In this document: positions 1 to 5,902 of the stretch, in pieces
How positions within the stretch are numbered: the first letter of the stretch is position 1
Layout: each line of letters starts with the position of its first letter
Assembly: GCA_964642445.1 (NCBI GenBank)
Contig: CAZXQZ010000178.1
Location: 1 to 9,284, forward strand
Origin: SSC4 sp964642445
GTDB lineage: Bacteria; Chloroflexota; Anaerolineae; SSC4; Amarolineaceae
Length of the DNA stretch: 9,284 nucleotides
Reading direction: 5' to 3'
Translations under genes and position numbers: made by a program
Notes under the pieces: model-generated
Database searches by the model: none
What the model saw: the letters and a program-made list of their open reading frames with translations, nothing else
Told to the model about the DNA's origin: nothing

Positions 1-73
1 CTCGTACTCCTACTCGTACTCGTAATCGTAATCGTAATCGTAATCGTACTCGTAATCGTAATCGCACTCGTAC
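1..73. repeat. Degenerate hexamer tandem repeat, (C/A)TCGTA units
   Basis: About twelve consecutive 6-nt units of the form CTCGTA or ATCGTA, with a few single-base variants (CTCCTA, ATCGCA). The array touches the left window edge and may extend beyond it. The opposite-orientation motif recurs at 171-195, so this is one side of an inverted structure. No coding frame of interest was seen across it. Confidence 0.85.
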
Positions 74-152
74 TACCGGGTCACATCGCTTGAGCACCGT
101 CATCGGTTACGTTCGATCAATCACTACAGTGGTGGTAGTGACCCAGTAGTAC
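70..152. repeat. Inverted repeat, 15-bp arms with one mismatch
   Basis: The arms are 70-84 (GTACTACCGGGTCAC) and 138-152 (GTGACCCAGTAGTAC), complementary at 14 of 15 positions, around a 53-nt centre. They nest inside the flanking hexamer arrays, so 1-195 forms one palindromic unit. The centre holds no ORF that I recognise. This could be a short non-autonomous repeat element or a recombination hotspot; its function is unknown. Confidence 0.65.
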
Positions 153-170
153 TCAGATCGGCGGCAACAA

Positions 171-195
171 TCGAGTACGAGTACGAGTACGAGTT
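171..195. repeat. Reverse-complement hexamer array (CGAGTA units)
   Basis: About four units of ACGAGT/CGAGTA, the reverse complement of the CTCGTA units at 1-73. This is the right-hand outer arm of the inverted structure that starts at the window edge. Confidence 0.75.
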
Positions 196-230
196 GGATC
201 GTTGTCTCACCCTCGTTTGCATGAATCCAG

Positions 231-512
231 TCAATCGGTGATTTGGCCCGCTACGTTATCTACAACAATGGGCGTATCGAAATAGGTGATTGTTGGTTCG
301 TTACCGTAAACCTCGACGACTTTCTGACGGAAGGTGTCATTGTGCCAACGCCTGGCATCATCTACACTTTGCCAGAGATAGACACCCCCGCCAATTCCTT
401 TTGCCGCGTCGTACAGGTAGTTCTTGCGAATGAGGTCCGGATTCTCGCGCCATTTTGGTGCGGTCTGGCGAAAGTTGGCCACCAACTGCTCTCGCGTCAT
501 GCCTGGTGGCAA
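231..512 (-). CDS. YdhR-like / dimeric alpha-beta barrel monooxygenase-family protein, N-terminally short
   Basis: A 93-residue protein. The stretch from PPGMTREQL to GGGVYLW (residues 2-47), and the end YFDTPIVVDN (77-86), fit the small YdhR-type putative monooxygenases of the ferredoxin-like dimeric alpha-beta barrel fold. Family members usually open with a hydrophobic beta strand of about ten residues before the 'PPG-TRE' segment. Here that strand is absent, and the codons upstream (513-545) encode nothing like it. The start is TTG at 512, because AAGGAGAT sits 7 nt upstream of it; the internal ATG at 500 is too far from that site. Either an intact short variant or a 5'-eroded gene given a new start. 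A MITE-like element lies 26 nt upstream. The substrate is unknown and an enzymatic role is not shown. Confidence 0.6.
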   Translation of the reverse strand: MPPGMTREQLVANFRQTAPKWRENPDLIRKNYLYDAAKGIGGGVYLWQSVDDARRWHNDTFRQKVVEVYGNEPTITYFDTPIVVDNVAGQITD

Positions 513-541
513 TTGGTATCTCCTTTCCGATTTCCGGTTAG

Positions 542-699
542 GGCTCGTAAAAGAATAACTTCCCGTGCCTTTTTGATCGAATTTGGCGGTGGTGGAGGCA
601 CAGTTGCCATCTTTCTAAAAGATGGCAACTGTGCCTCCACCACCGCCTTCGGAGCGGCGAATTCCAGCCATAATGCGGAAGTTATTCTTTTGCGCCGCC
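542..699. mobile_element. MITE-like element, about 158 bp, non-autonomous
   Basis: The termini are inverted. The outer arm 546-563 and its partner 677-694 match at 17 of 18 positions, with a perfect 15-bp core AAAAGAATAACTTCC. Both ends begin GGC when read inward. The tetranucleotide TTAG flanks the element on both sides (538-541 and 700-703), a candidate target-site duplication. No transposase is encoded. The interior is dominated by a 30-bp perfect hairpin. I could not assign it to an IS family by eye. Confidence 0.6.
585..647. repeat. Perfect 30-bp stem hairpin with 3-nt loop
   Basis: The arms 585-614 and 618-647 are perfect reverse complements around the loop CTA (615-617). The hairpin lies inside the MITE-like element. 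Any transcript through it would fold into a very stable stem. It is not followed by a T-run on either strand, so a simple intrinsic terminator is not indicated. Confidence 0.9.
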
Positions 700-811
700 T
701 TAGTAGATATTGCCGGTAAGAATCTACTGCTGGTTACTTTACCAAAGCTGGCGTTAGCTAAACGTTAGCTGAGCGATTGCTGTGGAATCTCATTGCGAGA
801 AAAAGACTGTT

Positions 812-1426
812 CTAGAGTTTGGCGATGAATGCCTGCGCGGTCTGGAGGTCCGGAGTATCCAAATCTTCGCTAAACCAGGCGTACAGCGGGGTTAGAAGTT
901 GTTTGGCCTCTGGCCGGCGCGACGTGGTCTGCCACAGTCGGGCCAGGCTGATAGCAGCCCGCAGTTCGAGCGATTTGGCCTGTTGCGTTCGAGCAATTTG
1001 GAGGGCGTGCTTGAAAACCGCTTCGACATCGTCGGGGTTTGTGCCTTGCGCTTGCAGCAGCTCACCGCGCAGCCGGTAAATTTCCGAATCCCACCAATGC
1101 TCGTCATTTTGTTGCGACTCAGCCAACGCCAGTTCCAGTAGCTCCAGGCCACGAGAACACAGTTTGATGGCTTCTTCATGAGCGTACACACCGGCGGCCA
1201 CCGCACCGGCCCGTTGGTAGTAAAGAATGGCCTGTTCGAACAGGCCGGCCTGTTCGTAGTGAGCAGCTATTTGTGAACTGATGGGATCAAGCGCCTCCGG
1301 ATTGAGCGCTTCGAGCGCCTGGGCCAGGCGCCGATGAAACAAACGGCGTTGGGGCAGCCTGGTTTCGGCGTAGGCTACTTCACTCTGGAACGCGGCTTCG
1401 GTCTGATTGACCAATTGCCGATGCAA
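812..1426 (-). pseudogene. C-terminal fragment of a large ATPase/TPR transcriptional regulator or cyclase-type protein
   Basis: 204 residues of helical TPR-like sequence (RRLAQALEAL, then HYEQAGLFEQAILYYQRAG, YAHEEAIKLCSRGLELL and SLELRAAISLARLW). This is the typical C-terminal tail of the large AAA-ATPase/TPR proteins (BTAD/AfsR-like regulators or cyclase-ATPase fusions) common in Chloroflexota. The ATPase with its Walker motifs and any cyclase or DNA-binding domain are missing. The frame is open upstream only to an in-frame stop at 1463-1465, and the only practical start is TTG at 1426 without a good ribosome binding site. It is therefore most likely a decayed gene remnant. The promoter for the divergent DUF3467 operon overlaps its 5' end. 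The 108 nt between the MITE-like element and this fragment's stop hold only a small repeated GTTAGCT motif. Confidence 0.6.
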
Positions 1427-1435
1427 TGCTACAAT
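1407..1435 (+). promoter_or_regulatory. Sigma70-type promoter of the DUF3467-antitoxin-toxin operon
   Basis: TTGACC (1407-1412), a 17-nt spacer, then TACAAT (1430-1435). The predicted transcription start is near 1442, about 60 nt before the GTG start at 1502. It overlaps the 5' end of the minus-strand ATPase/TPR fragment. Confidence 0.65.
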
Positions 1436-1501
1436 CCTACCTAAGTCAGGTTGCCGAACGTGTTACCCGCTCTAGTTACCGTGCCACCAAAGGAGGGCTA
1501 C

Positions 1502-1819
1502 GTGGAGCAGCCCAGTGAAGTGCGTCTTGAATTGCCGATTGACTGGCAGTTTCCCAAGGATCTGTCCTCGCGCTATGCCACGCATCTCGTTGTCCAGCAC
1601 ACGGAGCACGAGTTTGTCCTGTCTTTTTTTGAGATCCTGCCTCCCCCCATCTACGGTTCGCCACAAGCCGTCAGCGCGCAATTGGAGCGGCTCTCCGCCA
1701 TTCCAGCCGAGTGCGTGGGCCGCATCGTGGTTGCAGCCGATCGCATGCCAGCGTTCGTCGCTGTGCTGCAAGAGAACCTGCAACGTTATCAGTCACGGGC
1801 GTTGTTCGAGGAGGATTAG
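1502..1819 (+). CDS. DUF3467-like small protein
   Basis: A 105-residue protein. The pattern of SSRYATHLVVQHTEHEFVLS (residues 22-41), a PPP break (47-49), then RIVVAADRMPAFVAVLQENLQRY (74-96) matches the layout of DUF3467 proteins: an immunoglobulin-like beta segment, a variable loop, then an arginine-hydrophobic strand leading into a C-terminal helix. Family function is unknown. The start is GTG at 1502, because AGGAGG ends 5 nt upstream; earlier in-frame starts (TTG 1451) lie nearly on the predicted transcription start. Its stop is 2 nt before the antitoxin start, and its terminal codons hold the antitoxin's Shine-Dalgarno (GGAGG, 1810-1814), so translation is probably coupled. It may be a third component of the toxin-antitoxin operon or merely co-transcribed. 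Confidence 0.7.
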   Translation: MEQPSEVRLELPIDWQFPKDLSSRYATHLVVQHTEHEFVLSFFEILPPPIYGSPQAVSAQLERLSAIPAECVGRIVVAADRMPAFVAVLQENLQRYQSRALFEED

Positions 1820-1821
1820 CC

Positions 1822-2064
1822 GTGTTAGCTTCTGCATCGGCGCAAGCCACCAGTTTCAGCGCCCAATCATTCCGTATTTGGTCCGACCAAATGATCTCTG
1901 CGCCGAAGGCGACGATCGTGCAAGAGAACGGGGCGGTCAATCTGCTGCTCGACGAGGCTCGAGTTCATTATCCCGAAGCTGGCACGCATGAGTGGCTTAG
2001 GGTAGCCGAGAGCGCCTTCGAGTTCTGGGACAACCCTACCGACGCCGCCTATGACGACCTATAG
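1822..2064 (+). CDS. Putative antitoxin of a MazF/PemK-type module
   Basis: 80 residues from GTG at 1822, with GGAGG 7 nt upstream; the shorter form from ATG 1891 would be 57 residues. The C-terminal tail (AESAFEFWDNPTDAAYDDL) is acidic and aromatic, like the tails of small antitoxins encoded directly upstream of MazF/PemK toxins, where the tail is thought to occupy the toxin groove. The first 23 residues are low-complexity Ser/Ala/Gln and do not resemble a classical AbrB or RHH DNA-binding domain. It overlaps the toxin start by 14 nt. A perfect 17-bp palindrome overlaps ATG 1891, so the true start is uncertain: either a long form translated from the DUF3467 mRNA, or a short form with the palindrome as upstream operator. 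Confidence 0.65.
   Translation: MLASASAQATSFSAQSFRIWSDQMISAPKATIVQENGAVNLLLDEARVHYPEAGTHEWLRVAESAFEFWDNPTDAAYDDL
1876..1892. promoter_or_regulatory. 17-bp perfect palindrome, GntR/FadR-type operator candidate
   Basis: ATTTGGTCCGACCAAAT has two 8-bp arms (ATTTGGTC / GACCAAAT) around one central base. The TGGTC-N-GACCA core is the classic operator form of FadR/PdhR-type GntR regulators. It lies inside the antitoxin ORF and overlaps the internal ATG at 1891. No GntR gene is seen in the window. The match to a GntR site is by pattern only. Confidence 0.5.
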
Positions 2065-2431
2065 ACAGGGTCAGGTCGTGTTGGTGCCGTTCCCGTTTGC
2101 CGACCATGACAGCACAAAGCAGCGCCCGGCGGTGATTGTCTCCGCCGCCTGGTATAACAACTCACGACCGGACTGCGTGCTGGCTGCCATCACATCCAGC
2201 GTCCCTACCGAGCTGGAGCCGGACATGGTGCGCATTCACGGCGCTGAGGTCACCGCTGCCGGCTTGCGTATGACCTCGGTTGTCAGGGCCGGCAAGATAT
2301 TCACCATCGAGCAGAATCGCATTGTCAAGCCCATGGGGCAATTATCGAGGGCAAGCCTCCATCGAGTGCTGGATGGAGTGCGATCGGTTCTTGTTGAGCC
2401 GGCGGCAGGGAAAACGCGCTCCGCCGGCTGA
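2051..2431 (+). CDS. MazF/PemK-family endoribonuclease toxin
   Basis: A 126-residue protein of normal MazF/PemK length. The family hallmarks are in order: YRQGQVVLVPFPFAD (residues 4-18) as the first strands; KQRPAVIVS (23-31) with the conserved Arg25-Pro that bears on RNA cleavage; AAITSS (45-50) with the conserved Thr/Ser; then SVVRAGKIFTI (76-86), the late core strand; and a C-terminal helix. The family cleaves RNA at short sequence motifs, inhibiting translation until neutralised by the antitoxin. The specificity here cannot be read from sequence. The ATG at 2051 lies inside the antitoxin's last codons (14-nt overlap), the typical toxin-antitoxin order. The gene appears intact. Confidence 0.9.
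   Translation: MTTYRQGQVVLVPFPFADHDSTKQRPAVIVSAAWYNNSRPDCVLAAITSSVPTELEPDMVRIHGAEVTAAGLRMTSVVRAGKIFTIEQNRIVKPMGQLSRASLHRVLDGVRSVLVEPAAGKTRSAG
2397..2429 (+). terminator. GC-rich hairpin at the toxin 3' end
   Basis: The arms AGCCGGCGG (2397-2405) and CCGCCGGCT (2421-2429) are perfect 9-bp complements with a 15-nt loop, overlapping the last toxin codons. There is no downstream T-run, so it may be a weak or Rho-assisted end of the operon, or simply GC-rich structure. Confidence 0.3.
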
Positions 2432-2482
2432 ACGCGGCGTTCCGCTTCCGGGCCGCCGCCCTTGCAGCAGCCACCTCAACGA

Positions 2483-2511
2483 TTGACCTGCCACCGCGCA
2501 TCGTTTATAAT
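2483..2511 (+). promoter_or_regulatory. Near-consensus sigma70 promoter of the GH67-like gene
   Basis: TTGACC (2483-2488), a 17-nt spacer, then a perfect TATAAT (2506-2511). The expected start of transcription is near 2518, giving a leader of about 73 nt. This rules out translation starts upstream of it, such as 2462, and supports ATG 2591. Confidence 0.75.
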
Positions 2512-2519
2512 TCCTCTTG

Positions 2520-2532
2520 CCGCCGCTGGCGG
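2520..2532 (+). other. Small hairpin at the start of the GH67-like mRNA
   Basis: CCGCC-gct-GGCGG, a 5-bp stem with a 3-nt loop at the predicted 5' end of the transcript. It could protect the mRNA or be incidental in GC-rich DNA. Confidence 0.3.
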
Positions 2533-2590
2533 TCCAACCGTCCGCCCCGGTGAGCCCGCTCGGTACCCCGAACTCGATCAGGAAGCGTCC

Positions 2591-5500
2591 ATGCCACACG
2601 ACAAAATCAAGACAGCGGTCGTTATCGCGATCGGTCTCGTGCTCGGCTACGTCATTGCCGGGCAGCTCAACGCGTTCCTGGACATCTCGTTCACGCCCAA
2701 GGACCTGCCGCAGGAGGCTGTGTACACGCCGGGGCCGTCGACTGAACCCGCCGCGCCGCTGTCGCCGGTCGCGGCCATCGTCCTGCCCGACGGCGCACAG
2801 CAGGACGAGCTGTACATGCACGCTGCGGTCGATCTGGCCGATCAGCTCGAGGCGCGCAGCGGGCGGCGGCCAGCCATCGTCGACTCGCCGGCAGCCGCGC
2901 CAGCTGGCCCGCAGATCCTTGTCGGCGCGGCTAACGCGCCCGACGAGGCCGCAACGCTGCGCTTTGCGTCACCGGAGGCCTTTGCCTTCGTGCCAGTTGT
3001 GGAAATCGGCGGTGAGCCATCGCTGGCTGTGTTCGGCGGCGGACGCAGCGGCGACGTGTACGGCCTGTACCACCTGGCCGACCAGGTGCTGGGCGGGATC
3101 GACGAGGCCACGCTCTATGGCGAAACAGGCGCCTTTGCGCCGGCCCTGGCGCAGCGGCTGGTCGACCTGGGCGCGGTGGGCATCCCGCAGGATCCGGCGC
3201 GCTGGGATCCCACCAACTACTCGCATCACCTGCGCGCCTTCGAGGACGTGTTCCTGGCCGCATCGCCCTACGTCGACGAGGCCCAGTTCGACGCCGTCGA
3301 GCAGCAGTTCCACGACTACGTGCAGCGCATGATCGCCTACGGCAACAATGGCATCGTCATCCCTGGCTTCCTGGAGTTCATCGACTTCGACCGCGTAGGC
3401 GACGGCACCGAGATCTACCCGGCCGACAGCGAGTACCGCGCACGCAGCGCGGCCTTGCGCCAGCACTTCGGCCGGCTGTTCGACTACGCCGACGCCATGG
3501 GCATGGAGGTGATCCTCTACACCGACATGTTGGCCCTGACCCCGCCGCTGCAAGCTTACCTGGAGGAACGTTTCGGCGGGCTGGACACCGAGAACCCGGC
3601 GCTGTGGGAGGTCTACCGGCTGGGGCTGGAGGAGCTGTTCGACAGCCTGCCGGCCGTGGACGGTGTGATGATCCGCATCGGCGAGGCCGGCGGCATCTAC
3701 AACCTGCCCGGTTGGGACTATGGCAGTGCGCTGGCCGTACGTTCGGTCGACGCCACCCAGGCCATGCTGGCGGCCTTCCTGCAGGCCGCCGAGCCGCGCG
3801 ACAAGTCGATCATCTTCCGCACCTGGTCGGTGGGCGTGGGTGAAGTCGGCGACATGCACACCAATCCGGAGAGTTACGCCACCCTGCTGGACGCCGTCGA
3901 CTCGCCCAACCTGACCGTGTCGACGAAGTACGTGCAGGGCGATTATTACAGCTTCCTGCCCTTCAACCCCACGCTAGAAAGCGGCCAGCACCGCCGGCTG
4001 GTGGAGATGCAGAACCGGCTGGAGTTCGAAGGCTTCATGGCCTTTCCTGATTTTGTGGCGCCGCTGCACCAGGCTAGCCTGCAGGAGTTCGGCGCGGCCA
4101 ACCCCCACATCGACGGGATCTGGGCCTGGAACCAGAACGGCGGGCCGCAGCAGGCCGGGCCGATGTCGCTCTACCCCTTTTACGGCTTCTGGCAGAACAT
4201 CGACGCCAACAGCTACGTCACCTCGGCCGCGGCCTGGGAGCCCGACGCCGACGTGACCGAGCTGGCGCGCCGCTGGGAGCGCCACACCTTCGGCCCCGAC
4301 CCGGCCGTGGTCGAGCCATTGACCGAACTGCTCTTCCTGAGCCGGCCGGCGGCGCGCATGGGCCTCTACATCAGCCCGTTCGCCGGGCAGCAGGTGCGCG
4401 GCCTGGGGCTGTCGCTGACCCCGCAGATGTGGATCTTCGAGTGGGACATCGTGGACGGCTCCAGCTCGGTGCTGTCGTCGATCTACCTGGCGGTCAAGGA
4501 CGATGTGGAGGCCGCCATCGCCGAAGGCTTCGAAGCCGTGGCGCTGGTCGAAGAAATGCAGGGGCTGGCCGCATCCGTCGACCGCACCCTGGTCAGCGAT
4601 CCCACGCTGCTGGACACCCTGGCCGCCTCGTTGGACTACGAACACGACCTGTTCGAGACCCTGGCCTGGTATCGCAGCGCCTTCCTGCGCTACTATCAGT
4701 GGCTGGACACAGGCGACCGTGCCGCGTTCGGCGCCTGGCAGGAGGCATTTGGGCAGTACGAGCAGCACCGGGCCGCGCACGAGACCCGCTACGGTGCGGA
4801 CCTGGACTTTCCAGCCTTCAACTTCTTTGCTGCCGCGGCCGGCATGGCCCACGCCCAACGCAACGAGGCCATGACCTGGCTGGCGCGGCTGTGGCTGGTC
4901 CTGCTGCTGGTGGTGCTGCTGGCTGGCAGCGGGTTCGTGGCGCGGCGCACCCGCGCCTATCCCGGCAAGACCGGTCTGCAAGCGCTGTGGCAGGCGTTGA
5001 TCTCGCCCTTCCGCGTCCACGACCGGCCGCCCGCGTCCCGCACTGACTGGCTGGCCGCAACGGCGCTGCCGTTCGGGTTGATGGTGCTGGTCTACCTCAC
5101 CTTCTCGTCGTTTCTCTCGCCGCAGTACGCCCTGTTGACGTTGACCATGCTGGGTGGCTTCGTGGGGACGCTCTTCCTGCTCAACCTGGCCCAGTGCAGC
5201 CGGCTGGCGTGGGTCGCGGCTTTGCCCGCCGCGCTGCTGGCGCCGACGCTGCTGCTGGCCGTGGTGGTCAGCCTGCGCGGGCCGGGCAGCTTCTGGTACA
5301 ACTTCTGGACCGATGCGACCTGGCGCACGGTCTTCGTGACTCTCAACGTAGCGGCGATCGTCTGGATGCTGGCCGTGGTCTACGGCGGACAGCGCTGCCA
5401 GCTGGGGCTGGCCATAGCGGCGAGCATTGGCCGCATCGTCGTCGCCATGGGCGCGACGCTGGCCCTGCTGGGCCTGGTCCCCGCCGTGTTCGGCCTGGAG

Positions 5501-5716
5501 CGCATGCTAACCGCCATCAACGACGAGATGGTCGTCCTGCCCCCCGGCCTCTCCCGCATCCTGGGGATCACAGTGCATCTGGACATTCCGCTGGAGTTGC
5601 CCCTGTATCTGCTTGTGGCGGGCGGTGGGTTGATGCTGGTGGGTTTGGGGTTGATACTGCTCAGCCGGCTGCGAGCGCGCGACGAAGGGCATGGCGTCCA
5701 CAGCCACACGGTCTAG
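2591..5716 (+). CDS. Membrane-anchored GH67 (alpha-glucuronidase)-like protein with C-terminal multi-helix membrane domain
   Basis: A 1041-residue protein. Residues 5-27 form a membrane anchor with Lys before it. Residues 50-165 resemble the N-terminal domain of GH67 (LADQLEARSGRRP; then GDVYGLYHLADQV at 154-166). Residues about 185-620 form a GH67-like barrel. DGVMIRIGEAGG carries Glu365, the position of the GH67 acid; KYVQGDYYS carries Asp451 and VEMQNRLEFEG carries Glu478, the positions of the GH67 bases, with family-like spacing (86 and 27). IIFRTW (407-412), DGIWAWNQNGG (508-518) and WERHTFG (562-568) also match family landmarks. Residues 762-783, 820-842, 846-867, 872-895, 912-931, 940-968 and 1001-1025 are hydrophobic helices; the Arg-rich loop at 784-819 and the Arg-rich tail fit a cytoplasmic side, putting the barrel outside. 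GH67 enzymes remove (methyl)glucuronic acid from xylan fragments; the substrate here is unproven. ATG 2591 has AGGA 7 nt upstream. The gene appears monocistronic, with no sugar genes nearby. Confidence 0.8.
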   Translation: MPHDKIKTAVVIAIGLVLGYVIAGQLNAFLDISFTPKDLPQEAVYTPGPSTEPAAPLSPVAAIVLPDGAQQDELYMHAAVDLADQLEARSGRRPAIVDSPAAAPAGPQILVGAANAPDEAATLRFASPEAFAFVPVVEIGGEPSLAVFGGGRSGDVYGLYHLADQVLGGIDEATLYGETGAFAPALAQRLVDLGAVGIPQDPARWDPTNYSHHLRAFEDVFLAASPYVDEAQFDAVEQQFHDYVQRMIAYGNNGIVIPGFLEFIDFDRVGDGTEIYPADSEYRARSAALRQHFGRLFDYADAMGMEVILYTDMLALTPPLQAYLEERFGGLDTENPALWEVYRLGLEELFDSLPAVDGVMIRIGEAGGIYNLPGWDYGSALAVRSVDATQAMLAAFLQAAEPRDKSIIFRTWSVGVGEVGDMHTNPESYATLLDAVDSPNLTVSTKYVQGDYYSFLPFNPTLESGQHRRLVEMQNRLEFEGFMAFPDFVAPLHQASLQEFGAANPHIDGIWAWNQNGGPQQAGPMSLYPFYGFWQNIDANSYVTSAAAWEPDADVTELARRWERHTFGPDPAVVEPLTELLFLSRPAARMGLYISPFAGQQVRGLGLSLTPQMWIFEWDIVDGSSSVLSSIYLAVKDDVEAAIAEGFEAVALVEEMQGLAASVDRTLVSDPTLLDTLAASLDYEHDLFETLAWYRSAFLRYYQWLDTGDRAAFGAWQEAFGQYEQHRAAHETRYGADLDFPAFNFFAAAAGMAHAQRNEAMTWLARLWLVLLLVVLLAGSGFVARRTRAYPGKTGLQALWQALISPFRVHDRPPASRTDWLAATALPFGLMVLVYLTFSSFLSPQYALLTLTMLGGFVGTLFLLNLAQCSRLAWVAALPAALLAPTLLLAVVVSLRGPGSFWYNFWTDATWRTVFVTLNVAAIVWMLAVVYGGQRCQLGLAIAASIGRIVVAMGATLALLGLVPAVFGLERMLTAINDEMVVLPPGLSRILGITVHLDIPLELPLYLLVAGGGLMLVGLGLILLSRLRARDEGHGVHSHTV

Positions 5717-5799
5717 CGCAAATGCTCCATACGGTAAGCCTGCTCGAGATCAGCCACCCAAGCCGGTTCCACCATTGCTGCGAGAACGGTTATGACCAT
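5713..5799 (-). pseudogene. N-terminal remnant of an antibiotic-biosynthesis-monooxygenase (ABM)-like gene
   Basis: A 28-codon ORF starting at ATG 5799 with a strong AAAGGAGA site just upstream. It opens MVITVLAAMVEPAWVADLEQ, then AYRMEHLR. This is the first beta strand and helix seen in small ABM-domain proteins (usually about 90-110 residues), but the rest is missing. Its TAG stop shares the CTAG tetramer with the stop of the convergent GH67-like gene, and the minus-strand sequence beyond it is only the antisense of that gene. It is probably a gene cut off by the event that placed the large gene here. It lies 103 nt downstream of the histidine phosphatase, on the same strand. Confidence 0.45.
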
Positions 5800-5862
5800 C
5801 TCGTCTCCTTTGTCGCTGCGCGCAACGGGTGTCCCGTCGAGCGAGTTCTGCAGCACTAACGC

Positions 5863-5881
5863 CCCGACAACCATCGTCGGG
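5863..5881 (-). terminator. Weak hairpin downstream of the histidine phosphatase gene
   Basis: CCCGAC (5863-5868) and GTCGGG (5876-5881) form a 6-bp stem with a 7-nt loop, about 20-40 nt after the minus-strand stop at 5903. No T-run follows, so terminator function is uncertain. A second small inverted repeat, ACGGG-tgt-CCCGT, lies at 5825-5837. Confidence 0.3.
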
Positions 5882-5902
5882 CACCGGCCGTCGCACAGCG
5901 CG

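Noticed and set aside
1..195. CRISPR array
   Set aside because: The units are 6 nt with no unique spacers, and the second array is inverted; this is a simple repeat structure, not repeat-spacer architecture.
243..719. 158-codon plus-strand ORF across the YdhR-like gene and the MITE-like element
   Set aside because: It is antisense to a family-recognisable gene and then reads through the inverted-repeat element (Gly-rich part is the hairpin arm); no ribosome binding site supports it.
2462..2590. Upstream 43-codon extension of the GH67-like ORF
   Set aside because: It contains the near-perfect promoter (TTGACC-17-TATAAT), so these codons are mostly not transcribed; ATG 2591 is followed directly by the membrane anchor.
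2969..3859. Long minus-strand ORF opposite the GH67-like gene
   Set aside because: It is rich in His, Gln, Val and Arg, the mirror of GC-rich codon usage; it has no domain motifs and lies inside a well-supported gene. The same applies to the minus-strand frame at 3974-5020.
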